Below, one piece after another: positions 7,606 to 16,159 of a stretch of DNA of 64,000 nucleotides. The notes under the pieces were generated by a model. The model saw nothing but the letters and a program-made list of their open reading frames with translations. It had not been told where the DNA came from and did no database searches. The translations under genes were made by a program, and so were the position numbers. The stretch covers positions 1,208,501-1,272,500 of the forward strand of contig NZ_CP019508.1 in the NCBI RefSeq assembly GCF_002002865.1, written 5' to 3'. The DNA is from Brevundimonas sp. LM2 (GTDB lineage Bacteria; Pseudomonadota; Alphaproteobacteria; Caulobacterales; Caulobacteraceae). Position 1 is the first letter of the stretch. Each line of letters opens with the position of its first letter.

Positions 7606-9707
7606 CCGACACCCCGGTGATGATGAAGGACGGCATGGCCCGTCCGACGGGCGGCGACGTCAAGGGCTGGCTGCTGAGGGGTGAAGTCGGCATGGCCGTC
7701 GGCGTCATCGGCGTCATCCTTCTCCTCATCCTGCCCGTCCCCAGATTCCTGCTGGACCTGCTTCTGGCCATCAGCCTGGTGTCGTCGGTGCTGATCCTGA
7801 TGACGGCGCTGATGATGAAGCGCCCGCTGGACTTCGCCATCTTCCCGACCGTCCTGCTGATCTCGACCCTGTTCCGCCTGGGGCTGAACCTGGCCTCGAC
7901 GCGTCTGGTCCTGACCCACGGCCATGAGGGCCACGACGCCGCCGGTCAGGTCATCAACGCCTTCGGCGCCCTGATGATGGGCGGCAGTTTCATCATCGGC
8001 ATCATCATCTTCGCCATCATCCTGGTTGTGAACTTCGTGGTCATCACCAAGGGCTCGACCCGGATCGCCGAGGTCTCGGCCCGGTTCACGCTCGACTCCA
8101 TGCCGGGCAAGCAGATGGCCATCGACGCCGACCTGTCCTCCGGCCTGATCACCGAGGAACAGGCCAAGCTGCGGCGCAAGGAACTCGAACAGGAATCCAC
8201 CTTCTTCGGGGCCATGGACGGTGCGTCCAAATTCGTCCGCGGCGATGCCGTCGCCGGTCTGATCATCGTCTTCATCAACGCCATCGGCGGCATCCTGATC
8301 GGCGTGCTTCAGCACGATCTGCCGATCGGCGACGCGGCCAACACCTATATCCAGCTGACCATCGGCGACGGTCTGGTGACCCAGGTTCCCGCCATCATCA
8401 TCTCGATCGCGGCGGGCTTCCTGGTCTCCAAGGCCGGGGTCGAGGGCTCGGCCGACAAGGCCCTGGTCCAGCAACTGGCCACCAATCCGGTCAGCCTCGG
8501 CATGGTGGCGGCCGCCTCCGGTCTGCTGGCTCTGATTCCCGGCATGCCGATCATCCCCTTCGCCGCCCTGGCCATCGGTTCGGGTTACATGGCCTGGCGG
8601 CTTGGTCGGGCCAAGCTGAAGCCCGAGCCGATCGACAACGAGGCGGTCAACACCAAGCCCAAGGACGACGTCGAGGAACCGATCGGCACCGCCCTGTCGA
8701 TCGACGAGGTCAAGATCGAGCTCGGCTATTCCCTGCTGACGCTGATCAACGACCTGGAAGGTCGCCGCCTGACCGACCAGGTCCGGGCCCTGCGCCGCGC
8801 CCTGGCCCAGGAGTTCGGCTTCGTCATGCCGTCGGTGCGCATCCTCGACAACATGCGCCTGCCGACCCAGGGCTATGCTATCCGCATCAAGGAGATGGAG
8901 GCTGGCACCGGCGAAGTCCGGCTGGGCTCGCTGATGGCCATGGACCCGGCCGGCCGCCAGGTCGAGCTGCCCGGCGAGCACACCAAGGAACCCGCCTTCG
9001 GCCTGCCCGCCACCTGGATCGACGAGAGCCTGCGCGAGGAGGCGACCTTCCGCGGCTACACCATCGTCGATCCCTCGACCGTGCTGACCACCCACCTGAC
9101 GGAAATCCTCAAGGAGAACATGGCCGACCTGCTCAGCTATGCCGAGGTGCAGAAGCTGATCAAGGAACTGGGGGTCGAGGAGCGCAAGCTGGTCGACGAA
9201 CTGGTGCCCTCGGTCGTCACCGTCACCACCCTGCAGCGCGTCCTGCAGTCCCTGCTGCGCGAAAAGGTCTCGATCCGCGACCTGGGCGCCATTCTCGAAG
9301 GCCTGGCCGAGGCGGCACCGCATTCATCATCGGTCACCACCCTGGTCGAGCACGTCCGCACCCGTCTGGCCCGCCAGCTGTGCTGGCAGTACAAGGGCGA
9401 GGATGGGGCCCTGCCGATCATCACCCTGTCGCCGGAATGGGAGAACGCCTTCGCCGAGGCCCTGGTCGGCGGGGGCGAGGACAAGCAGCTGGCCATGGCC
9501 CCCAGCCGGCTGCAGGACTTCATCCGCGCCGTCCGCGACGTGTTCGAGCGCGCCGCCATGTCGGGCGAAAGCGCCGTCCTGCTGACCGGCCCCCAGATCC
9601 GTCCCTATGTCCGATCCATCATCGAACGCTTCCGGGGGCAGACCGTGGTGATGAGCCAGAACGAGGTCCACCCGAAGGCCAGACTGCGGACCCTGGGCAG
9701 CGTCTAG
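7602..9707 (+). CDS. flhA: Flagellar biosynthesis protein FlhA
   Basis: FlhA is the major export-gate protein of the flagellar type III secretion system. The 701-residue length is typical. The N-terminal half holds about eight membrane segments and the conserved FHIPEP-type loop region (KGSTRIAEVSARFTLDSMPGKQMAIDADL). The C-terminal cytoplasmic domain begins near residue 345, after the TM-rich region, and continues to PEVHPKAR-like NEVHPKARLRTLGSV. The start overlaps the beta-lactamase stop by four bases, so flhA translation is probably coupled to that gene. The stop overlaps the stop of the convergent gene on the other strand. Confidence 0.96.
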   Translation: MTDTPVMMKDGMARPTGGDVKGWLLRGEVGMAVGVIGVILLLILPVPRFLLDLLLAISLVSSVLILMTALMMKRPLDFAIFPTVLLISTLFRLGLNLASTRLVLTHGHEGHDAAGQVINAFGALMMGGSFIIGIIIFAIILVVNFVVITKGSTRIAEVSARFTLDSMPGKQMAIDADLSSGLITEEQAKLRRKELEQESTFFGAMDGASKFVRGDAVAGLIIVFINAIGGILIGVLQHDLPIGDAANTYIQLTIGDGLVTQVPAIIISIAAGFLVSKAGVEGSADKALVQQLATNPVSLGMVAAASGLLALIPGMPIIPFAALAIGSGYMAWRLGRAKLKPEPIDNEAVNTKPKDDVEEPIGTALSIDEVKIELGYSLLTLINDLEGRRLTDQVRALRRALAQEFGFVMPSVRILDNMRLPTQGYAIRIKEMEAGTGEVRLGSLMAMDPAGRQVELPGEHTKEPAFGLPATWIDESLREEATFRGYTIVDPSTVLTTHLTEILKENMADLLSYAEVQKLIKELGVEERKLVDELVPSVVTVTTLQRVLQSLLREKVSIRDLGAILEGLAEAAPHSSSVTTLVEHVRTRLARQLCWQYKGEDGALPIITLSPEWENAFAEALVGGGEDKQLAMAPSRLQDFIRAVRDVFERAAMSGESAVLLTGPQIRPYVRSIIERFRGQTVVMSQNEVHPKARLRTLGSV

Positions 9708-10420
9708 TCGACCCGCACGAATCCACCGGCCGATGCCGCCCGCGCGGCTTCGTTGGTCGGCCGTGCGATCAGTCCCGACTGGGTGATCCACACCTCATAC
9801 GTGCCGCCGTCGGCCATCGGCATATAGGCCGCGGAGCCGTAAAGCGTGTCGACGGCGTCGACGTAGCGCCGGTACTTTCGCGCCACGTCCCAAGCGCTTA
9901 ACGACCAGGGCATCTGCAGACCCGCCACGGTACCGGGTTCCTCGCTGTAGAGGGCATGGACGCTGCGGGCCCCCGTCCGCTCCTGATCGATGTCCTGGTA
10001 GCGACCCGAAATCCGATCGAGACGATACTGCGCGTCCAGCCCCATGACATTGGCCCAGGGCTTCCACTTCAGCACCTGCGCCTCCATCCGCCACTCGTCG
10101 CCATTGATCGGGTAGACGGCCGTGCGCGCGGGCAGGTCGGTCGTCGCCGGCTGGGTGACGGTGGCTTCGAAATACTGCGGGGCGAGCCGCCGGACGGACA
10201 GGCTGGCCACCGGGCGCTCATAGCTGAGCCGCGAATAGGTCTGGACGTTCTGGCCCAGCAGGGCGGCACACAGGGCCCCGGCGAGGAGGATGCCCCCCAC
10301 CGCCGTCCCGAACAGCCCGCCCAGAAACCGCCCCTTGAACAGGCTTGCAAGGCCGGCGACCAGGATCAGGGCCCCGATCACCGCCACCGCCGTCGGAATA
10401 ATCCACCACCACCACAACAT
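9704..10420 (-). CDS. Hypothetical membrane protein
   Basis: The 238-residue protein is not recognised. It begins with a Trp-rich start (MLWWWW) and two membrane segments (about residues 5-25 and 34-55). A long soluble domain follows, probably periplasmic, with many aromatic residues and segments such as YPINGDEWRMEAQVLKWKPW and MPMADGGTYEVWITQSGLIARP. Similar proteins are common in Caulobacterales, but I cannot name a function. Its stop codon overlaps that of flhA in a convergent arrangement, with no obvious terminator between them. Confidence 0.7.
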   Translation of the reverse strand: MLWWWWIIPTAVAVIGALILVAGLASLFKGRFLGGLFGTAVGGILLAGALCAALLGQNVQTYSRLSYERPVASLSVRRLAPQYFEATVTQPATTDLPARTAVYPINGDEWRMEAQVLKWKPWANVMGLDAQYRLDRISGRYQDIDQERTGARSVHALYSEEPGTVAGLQMPWSLSAWDVARKYRRYVDAVDTLYGSAAYMPMADGGTYEVWITQSGLIARPTNEAARAASAGGFVRVD

Positions 10421-10538
10421 AGGATCGTCCTCCCCCGGAACGGCATAGCTTGTTATCGTAACGGTTTATCCTCGGATGTGTTGCGCTGCGAACGACTTCG
10501 CTGGACAGGCGATACAGCTCCGCTAAAGCTCCTGCCCA

Positions 10539-12068
10539 ATGTCTTCGATTTCTCGCCTTTTCTCGGCATTCGCACAGTTGTTGCGCCAGCGTACACTGGG
10601 CCGATCGATCGTTTTGCTACTCTCGGCCGCTATTCTTTTGCTGTTCGTCGCGAACGTCACGACCTTCGTGATGATCCAGCGAACGGCGGCTTTCAACGAT
10701 CGCGTGGAGTCGACCTGGCAGGCCCGCCGGGCCGGCAGGATCCTACTGCTGAATCTCAAGGATGCGGAGACGGCCCAGCGCGGTTATGTCCTGACCGGTC
10801 TGTATGCGTTCCGCCTGGAGTACGATCAAGCGGTTCAGGCGAACGCCTATCTGATCGACACGCTCGCCGAACGACTGGGTGACGACCCCGTGGGCGCGGC
10901 CACCGTCGCGACCGTGACGCGATTGTCCCGCGCCAAGATCCTGGAGATGAACGGCGTCATCGCCCTGGGGCGCGCCGCCAGTCGCCAGGCCGCATCCGAC
11001 CGCATCGCCCAAGGTGAAGGCAAGGAACTGATGCGCCAGCTGGAGGCCGAGCTGGGCGATCTGGACAGCCGGCTGGGCAGCGAACTGGCGCAGCGACGGG
11101 GCCAGTCCGAAGGGTCGGCGCTGACGACCGCGATCGTCAACGGGGTGGCCGGCGTGCTGATCCTGGTGCTCGGCGCCATCGTCGCCCTCCTGACCTGGCG
11201 CTACCTGGCCGAACTCAAGGACGCCCAGGCGGCCATCGACCGCGTCAACGCCGGGCTGGAGGAAACCGTCAAGGCCCGCACCGCCGCCCTGGTGCGTTCC
11301 AATGAGGAGGTGCAGCGGTTCGCCTATATCGTCAGCCACGATCTGCGCTCGCCGCTCGTCAACGTCATGGGCTACACCGCCGAGCTGGAGCAGGCGGGTC
11401 GAACCATCGATCTGCAGATGACCAAGGTGGAGACCCTGGCGCCGGATCTAGTGGAGCGCGACGCCCTGATCGCCGCGCGCGAGGACATACCCGAGGCGGT
11501 CGGCTTCATCCGCGCCTCGACCGAGAAAATGGACAGGCTGATCAACGCCATCCTGAAGCTGTCGCGCGAGGGGCGCCGCAATCTGGTGCCCGAATCGCTG
11601 GACATGGGGGCCATGACCCAGCGGATCGCCGATACCGTGCGCCATCAGCTGGAAGCGACGGAGACGGACTTCGTCGTCGGCGAGATGGTGTCCATCGAGA
11701 GCGACCGTCTGTCGATGGAACAGATCGTCGGTAACCTGGTCGACAACGCGGTCAAGTATCTGCAGCCCGGCCGCCCGGGCCGGATCGAGATCACGGGCCG
11801 GGACCTTCCGGGCGGCTGGGTCGAATATGCGATCGCCGACAACGGCCGGGGGATCGCCGCGAAAGACCACGAGCGAATTTTCGAACTGTTCCGTCGGGCC
11901 GGGCGTCAGGACCAGAAGGGCGAGGGACTGGGTCTCGCCTTCGTCCGCAACAGCGTTCGCCGTCTGGGCGGTTCGATCGATGTCGAGTCCGCCCTGGGCG
12001 AAGGCTCGACATTCCGGCTCAAATTCCCCAAACGCCTCATCCTCGACGACGCCGGAGACCCCTTATGA
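10539..12068 (+). CDS. Membrane sensor histidine kinase with CHASE3 domain
   Basis: The kinase has 509 residues. Two membrane segments (about 23-47 and 197-220) bracket a periplasmic helical domain of CHASE3 type, including the typical NLKDAETAQRGYVLTG segment. The HisKA domain carries the phospho-acceptor His267 in VSHDLRSPL. The HATPase domain has the N box (IVGNLVDNAVKYL), G1 (IADNGRGI) and G2 (GEGLGLAFV) motifs. This HK type is often encoded next to a small CheY-like regulator, as here. The stop overlaps the next start. The input signal is unknown. Confidence 0.92.
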   Translation: MSSISRLFSAFAQLLRQRTLGRSIVLLLSAAILLLFVANVTTFVMIQRTAAFNDRVESTWQARRAGRILLLNLKDAETAQRGYVLTGLYAFRLEYDQAVQANAYLIDTLAERLGDDPVGAATVATVTRLSRAKILEMNGVIALGRAASRQAASDRIAQGEGKELMRQLEAELGDLDSRLGSELAQRRGQSEGSALTTAIVNGVAGVLILVLGAIVALLTWRYLAELKDAQAAIDRVNAGLEETVKARTAALVRSNEEVQRFAYIVSHDLRSPLVNVMGYTAELEQAGRTIDLQMTKVETLAPDLVERDALIAAREDIPEAVGFIRASTEKMDRLINAILKLSREGRRNLVPESLDMGAMTQRIADTVRHQLEATETDFVVGEMVSIESDRLSMEQIVGNLVDNAVKYLQPGRPGRIEITGRDLPGGWVEYAIADNGRGIAAKDHERIFELFRRAGRQDQKGEGLGLAFVRNSVRRLGGSIDVESALGEGSTFRLKFPKRLILDDAGDPL

Positions 12069-12493
12069 GCAGCAACCCCGTCAAGATCGTGATGGTCGAA
12101 GACGACCACGGCCACGCCAAGCTGATCGAAAAGAACATCCGGCGCGCCAACATCTCGAACGAAATCGTCCATTTCGACCACGGCCAGCCCGCCCTCGACT
12201 ATCTGTTCAGCGAGGAGGTGCGCGCCAACGGACCGATGTTGATCCTGCTGGACCTGAACCTGCCGGACATGAGCGGGACGGATATCCTGGCCGAGGTCAA
12301 AAAGGACGAGCGCCTGAAGCGCGCGCCCGTGGTCGTCCTGACCACCACCGACGACAAGACCGAGATTCAGCGCTGCTACGACCTGGGCTGCAACGTCTAC
12401 ATCACCAAGCCCGTGGACTATGAAAGCTTCGCGGGGGCGATCCGCCAACTGGGGCTGTTTCTGTCCGTGATGCAGGCCCCGGAGATCGAATGA
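12065..12493 (+). CDS. Single-domain response regulator (Rcp1-like)
   Basis: The protein is a 142-residue stand-alone receiver domain. It has the acidic pair EDD at residues 12-14, phospho-acceptor Asp63 in LLDLNLPDMSG, a conserved Thr in VVVLTTTDD and Lys in YITKPV. The extended loop around HGQPALDYLFSEE is characteristic of Rcp1-type regulators paired with CHASE3 or phytochrome kinases. It has no output domain, so it probably relays phosphate, likely from the upstream kinase. It overlaps its neighbours by four bases at both ends. Confidence 0.93.
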   Translation: MSSNPVKIVMVEDDHGHAKLIEKNIRRANISNEIVHFDHGQPALDYLFSEEVRANGPMLILLDLNLPDMSGTDILAEVKKDERLKRAPVVVLTTTDDKTEIQRCYDLGCNVYITKPVDYESFAGAIRQLGLFLSVMQAPEIE

Positions 12494-13533
12494 CGCCGGA
12501 CAAGCCGCTCATCCGGCTGCTCTACATCGACGATGACCGCGGTCTGTCGCGGCTCGTTCAGAAGGAACTCGGCCGCCACGGCTATGAGGTGACCCTGGCC
12601 GCCGACGGCGACGCGGGTGTCCAGGCCATGGATACCGGCGACTACGACATCTGCGCGCTCGATCACTACATGCCCGGCCGCGATGGTCTGGACGTGCTGC
12701 CCGACCTGCTGCACCGCCCCGCGCCCCCACCCGTCGTCTATGTCACGGGGGCCCAGGAAGGCCGGATCGCCGTCGCCGCCCTGCGAGCCGGCGCGGCCGA
12801 CTATGTGATCAAGGACGTGTCCGAGGACTTCACGGCCCTGCTGCGCTCGGCCCTGGAAGACGCCCTGCTGCGCCGGCGGCTGGAGCGCGAGAACGAGGAG
12901 GCCCAGGAAGAGGTCCGACTGGCGCGCGATCGCGCCGAAGCCATGTTGCGCGAGGTCAACCACCGCGTCGGCAATTCGCTGCAACTGGTCTCGACCTTCA
13001 TGTCCTTGCAACTGCGGCACCTCGCCGACGACGGGGCCCGCAACGCCCTGCGCGAGGCCCAGGCCCGGATCGAGGCCGTGGCCCATGTGCACCGCCGCCT
13101 CTACACCTCCGGCGACATGGAGTCGGTGGATATGCAGGCCTATCTGGAAGGCCTGGTCGACGAGCTGTCCAAGTCCCTCGGCCCCGACGAAACGTCGCCG
13201 CGCATCATCCTGCAGGCGCAGCCGATGCGCGTCACCACCGATCAGGCCGTGTCGCTGGGCGTGGTGGTTACCGAGCTGGTCACCAATGCCGTCAAATACG
13301 CCTATGCCCCCGGCCAGACCGGCGAGATCCGCGTCATTCTCGCGCCCGATCCCGCGACGCAGCGGGCGATCCTGACGGTCGAGGACGACGGTCCCGGCCT
13401 GGGCGACGGCAAGCCCAAGGGCACGGGTCTGGGCGGCAAGATCATCACCGCCATGGCGTCCGGCCTGCGCTCCGCCGTCGAGTTCGACGGGGCGCACAAG
13501 GGCGTTCGCGCCCGTCTGGCCTTCGACCTGTGA
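12490..13533 (+). CDS. Response regulator / HisKA_2-family histidine kinase hybrid
   Basis: The 347-residue protein has an N-terminal receiver (Asp58 in ALDHYMPGRDG) and a coiled-coil linker (about 125-155). A HisKA_2-type dimerisation domain with His158 in REVNHRVGNSLQLVSTF follows, then an ATPase domain (VTELVTNAVKYAY, EDDGPGLGDG). HisKA_2 and HWE kinases in alphaproteobacteria often feed the PhyR-EcfG general stress pathway, so this may be a step in a relay with the two preceding genes. That role is inference. GTGA overlaps link it to the downstream gene. Confidence 0.92.
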   Translation: MTPDKPLIRLLYIDDDRGLSRLVQKELGRHGYEVTLAADGDAGVQAMDTGDYDICALDHYMPGRDGLDVLPDLLHRPAPPPVVYVTGAQEGRIAVAALRAGAADYVIKDVSEDFTALLRSALEDALLRRRLERENEEAQEEVRLARDRAEAMLREVNHRVGNSLQLVSTFMSLQLRHLADDGARNALREAQARIEAVAHVHRRLYTSGDMESVDMQAYLEGLVDELSKSLGPDETSPRIILQAQPMRVTTDQAVSLGVVVTELVTNAVKYAYAPGQTGEIRVILAPDPATQRAILTVEDDGPGLGDGKPKGTGLGGKIITAMASGLRSAVEFDGAHKGVRARLAFDL

Positions 13534-13973
13534 CCCCGGCCCTTCAGTTCGGCCGGGCCGATGCCGACACCGACTATCTGTTGCGCCCGGCGGTCTTCGG
13601 CCTGGTCTTCCACGACGAGAAGATCGCCTGCGTCAGGGTCACGCGCGACACGCCCTATTTCGACCTGCCGGGCGGGGCGATCGACGGGGACGAAACGGAG
13701 CCGGAAGCCCTGATCCGCGAGTTCCTGGAGGAGACCGGCATGACGGTCCGCCCGTTGGATCGGATCGCCGAGGCCGGTCAGTATTTTCGCAAGTCGGACG
13801 GGGCTCCGGTGAACAACCTCGGAGGCTTCTGGATCGCCGAGCGGCTGGCGCTGGACCCGGCCCGCAAGGTCGAGGCCGATCACGAACTGGTCTGGCTGCA
13901 CCCTCGGACGGCCCTGTCGGAACTGCGTCATGACGCCCACGCCTGGGCCGTGGCGAAGTGGCTGCGGCGCTAA
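13530..13973 (+). CDS. Nudix hydrolase
   Basis: The 147-residue protein contains a complete Nudix box, from GGAIDGDETEPEALIREF to LEETGM, with the REFLEET metal-binding core. Nudix enzymes cleave nucleoside diphosphates linked to other groups, but the substrate is not predictable here. It starts with GTG overlapping the stop of the hybrid kinase, so it is the last gene of the signalling operon. The link to signalling is positional only. Confidence 0.88.
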   Translation: MTPALQFGRADADTDYLLRPAVFGLVFHDEKIACVRVTRDTPYFDLPGGAIDGDETEPEALIREFLEETGMTVRPLDRIAEAGQYFRKSDGAPVNNLGGFWIAERLALDPARKVEADHELVWLHPRTALSELRHDAHAWAVAKWLRR

Positions 13974-14062
13974 GCGCGGCCATACGGAACGCCCGGTGTC
14001 GCCATTCGCTTTTCAGGCATGACCGTCGCCGTTGGGGCGACGTCGAATGTCAGGAGTCTCTC

Positions 14063-14248
14063 ATGGCCGATCATGACCGCATCGAAGGCGCCGCCAAGAA
14101 CATCGGTGGCAACATCAAGGAAGCCGCCGGCAAGGTGACGGGCGACGAAAAACTGAAGGCTGAAGGCAAGGCCGACCAGCTCGAAGGCAAGGTCCAGAAC
14201 ACTGTCGGTGGTATCAAGGATTCCGTCCGGGACGCTGACAAGCACTAG
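14063..14248 (+). CDS. CsbD family stress protein
   Basis: The 61-residue hydrophilic protein matches the CsbD pattern: IEGAAKNIGGNIKEAAGKVTGDEKL and GKADQLEGKVQN. CsbD proteins are abundant, disordered stress-response proteins of unknown molecular function. The ATG at 14063 has a CAGGAG site seven bases upstream; upstream in-frame codons would only add non-conserved residues. A strong terminator follows. GGAAC at 13986-13990 could be the -35 part of an ECF-type promoter, which would suit a general stress gene, but the -10 element is not a good match. Confidence 0.9.
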   Translation: MADHDRIEGAAKNIGGNIKEAAGKVTGDEKLKAEGKADQLEGKVQNTVGGIKDSVRDADKH

Positions 14249-14271
14249 GTCAACGCCGCGATCGACTGCAG

Positions 14272-14302
14272 AGGCCGCTCCGTCTGGAGCGGCCTTTTTT
14301 TT
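14272..14302 (+). terminator. Rho-independent terminator after csbD gene
   Basis: A perfect ten-base-pair stem (14272-14281 with 14286-14295) encloses a GTCT loop. It runs into a tract of eight T residues (14295-14302). It ends the csbD transcript just before the convergent VWA gene. Confidence 0.93.
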
Positions 14303-14333
14303 GTCTGGTCGTTCATCCCGATGGCGCGCCGCG

Positions 14334-15512
14334 CTATCGGGTCAGCGCCCGCATGGCCCGGTCCAGCCCGTCCAGCGTCAATGGATACATGCGCTGATCC
14401 ATGACCTCGCTCAGCAGCTTCACCGACGCCGTATAGTCCCAGTAGCGCTCGGCCACGGGGTTCAGCCACACCGACTTGTCCCACTGCAGCCGCGCGCGGC
14501 GCATCCAGACCGCCCCGGCCTCCTCGTTCCAGTGTTCGACCGATCCGCCCGGCATCGTGACCTCGTAAGGGCTCATCGTGGCGTCGCCGACGAAGATGGC
14601 CCGCCAGTCGCCGGGGTATTTGTTCAGCAGATCCCAGGTCGGGATGGTCTCCCCGTGCCGGCGTCGGTTGTCCTTCCACACGCCCTCGTACAGGCAGTTG
14701 TGGAAGTAGAAGAACTCGAGGTTCTTGAACTCGGTGCGGGCGGCGCTGAACAGCTCCTCGCACAGCTTGATATGGCCATCCATCGACCCGCCCACGTCGA
14801 GGAACAGCAGGACCTTGATCGTGTTGCGCCGCTCGGGCCGCATGCGGATGTCCAGCCAGCCCTGCCGCGCGGTCCCGTCGATGGTCCCGTCGATGTCCAG
14901 TTCCTCGGCCGCGCCCTCGCGCGCGAACCGGCGCAGCCGCCGCAGCGCCACCTTGATGTTGCGCGTGCCCAGTTCGACCGTGTCGTCCAGATTGCGGAAC
15001 TCCCGCTTCTCCCAGACCTTGACCGCGCGGCCATGCTGCCCCGGCCCGCCGATCCGCACGCCCTCGGGATTGTAGCCGCCGTGGCCGAAGGGGCTGGTGC
15101 CGCCGGTGCCGATCCATTTGGACCCGCCCGCGTGGCGCTCCTTCTGCTCTTCCATCCGCTGCTTCAGCGTCTCCATCAGCTTGTCGAAGCCGCCCATGGC
15201 CTCGACCTCGGCCTTCTCCGCGTCGGTCAGGAACTTGGCGTTCAGCAGCTTCAGCCAGTCCTCGGGCACGTCCAGCGTGGGCTCATCGCCCGCCCCGAGG
15301 GTCTCGATGCCCTTGAACACGGTTCCGAAGACCTGATCGAACCGGTCGTAGTGTTTTTCGTCCTTGATCAGGACCGCCCGCGACAGGTGGTAGAAGTCCT
15401 CGACCCGCCCCCCGGCCACGTCCTTGTCCATGGCCTCCATCAGATGGAGCCATTCCTTGGTCGACACTGGCACCTTGGCCTGCCGCAGGGCGGTGAAGAA
15501 GGGGAGGAGCAT
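14334..15512 (-). CDS. VWA domain protein, CoxE-like
   Basis: The 392-residue protein matches the CoxE-like VWA family. It has a long N-terminal helical part (PFFTALRQAKVPVSTKEWL), a basic/Gly-rich hinge, then a von Willebrand A domain with the metal site LFLDVGGSMDGH in place of the usual DxSGSM. Family members usually work with a MoxR AAA+ ATPase in protein or metal-centre assembly, but no such gene is in this window. The ATG at 15512 is chosen because the conserved sequence starts there; the upstream in-frame extension is unconserved and runs over hepT. The start overlaps the hepT stop by one base (TGATG). Confidence 0.88.
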   Translation of the reverse strand: MLLPFFTALRQAKVPVSTKEWLHLMEAMDKDVAGGRVEDFYHLSRAVLIKDEKHYDRFDQVFGTVFKGIETLGAGDEPTLDVPEDWLKLLNAKFLTDAEKAEVEAMGGFDKLMETLKQRMEEQKERHAGGSKWIGTGGTSPFGHGGYNPEGVRIGGPGQHGRAVKVWEKREFRNLDDTVELGTRNIKVALRRLRRFAREGAAEELDIDGTIDGTARQGWLDIRMRPERRNTIKVLLFLDVGGSMDGHIKLCEELFSAARTEFKNLEFFYFHNCLYEGVWKDNRRRHGETIPTWDLLNKYPGDWRAIFVGDATMSPYEVTMPGGSVEHWNEEAGAVWMRRARLQWDKSVWLNPVAERYWDYTASVKLLSEVMDQRMYPLTLDGLDRAMRALTR

Positions 15513-15868
15513 CAGTCTGGTTCCGGGCCGAGGGAGCCCAGCAACCGCTCTAAAGGCGCTCGGAGGCGGGGCGTTGTATCTGTCGCGGCTTCCCAAACCC
15601 GGTGCAGGTTCACCCGCAGGTACGCATGAGCGAGGCGGTTCCTCATTCCAATAATGTCCGCCCAAGGGACGTCGGGCTCTCTGTCCTTCAGGTCTGATGA
15701 CAGCTGGTTGGCACCCTCACCGAGCACGATCATGTTCATGCAGACCACAGCGACCAGGGGCTCGATGTCTGCCCATTCATCGGCGGTGAAGTCCCCCAGA
15801 TTCATGGAGATGCGGTACACGGCCGTCAGCATTTCTGTCAGGTACAAGCGGTCGCGCTCGCTAGACAT
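15512..15868 (-). CDS. hepT: HepT-like toxin (HEPN RNase) of MntA-HepT module
   Basis: The 118-residue all-helical protein shows the HepT active-site motif RX4HXY as RNRLAHAY in GMRNRLAHAYLRVN. HepT proteins are HEPN-type RNases, neutralised by the paired nucleotidyltransferase MntA, which adds AMP groups to the Tyr of this motif. The gene follows the mntA gene with an eight-base overlap and is coupled to the VWA gene downstream. The motif and partner make the family assignment good. Toxicity is inferred from homologues. Confidence 0.85.
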   Translation of the reverse strand: MSSERDRLYLTEMLTAVYRISMNLGDFTADEWADIEPLVAVVCMNMIVLGEGANQLSSDLKDREPDVPWADIIGMRNRLAHAYLRVNLHRVWEAATDTTPRLRAPLERLLGSLGPEPD

Positions 15869-16145
15869 TCACAGCGTCTCTGCTCACGACTTTCCACAGA
15901 AGACGAGGCATCTCGTCGCGCGTGCCCATTTCGACGCGTGCGCCCAATCGATCTCCCAGTTCGCGCTCCACGCCGAAGAAGCGAAACCCTAGCGGCTTCA
16001 CCACCTCCACCAGCAGATCCACGTCGCTGTCCGGCCCCGCTTCGTCGCGGGCATAGCTGCCGAACAGGCGCACGTTGACGATGCCCTGTTCTTCAAGCCA
16101 AGGCTTCAGCTCGCGCAGTTTCACCAGCAGTTCGTCGCGGGTCAT
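15861..16145 (-). CDS. mntA: MntA-like minimal nucleotidyltransferase antitoxin
   Basis: The 94-residue protein contains the exact GSX10DXD signature, GSYARDEAGPDSDVD, of the minimal nucleotidyltransferase family. A further acidic residue lies in the MRNA-like VEMGTRDEMP segment. In MntA-HepT systems this enzyme AMPylates the HepT toxin (type VII toxin-antitoxin). The ATG at 16145 fits the usual protein length. It overlaps hepT by eight bases, typical of the module. The symbol refers to the toxin-antitoxin protein, not the manganese transporter. Confidence 0.87.
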   Translation of the reverse strand: MTRDELLVKLRELKPWLEEQGIVNVRLFGSYARDEAGPDSDVDLLVEVVKPLGFRFFGVERELGDRLGARVEMGTRDEMPRLLWKVVSRDAVNV

Positions 16146-16159
16146 AGGGCGACCATAGC

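Noticed and set aside
10437..10460. GGAAC upstream of the CHASE3 kinase gene as an ECF promoter
   Set aside because: The next CGT-like triplet is only 15 bases away and CGTT is absent, so spacing and sequence do not fit.
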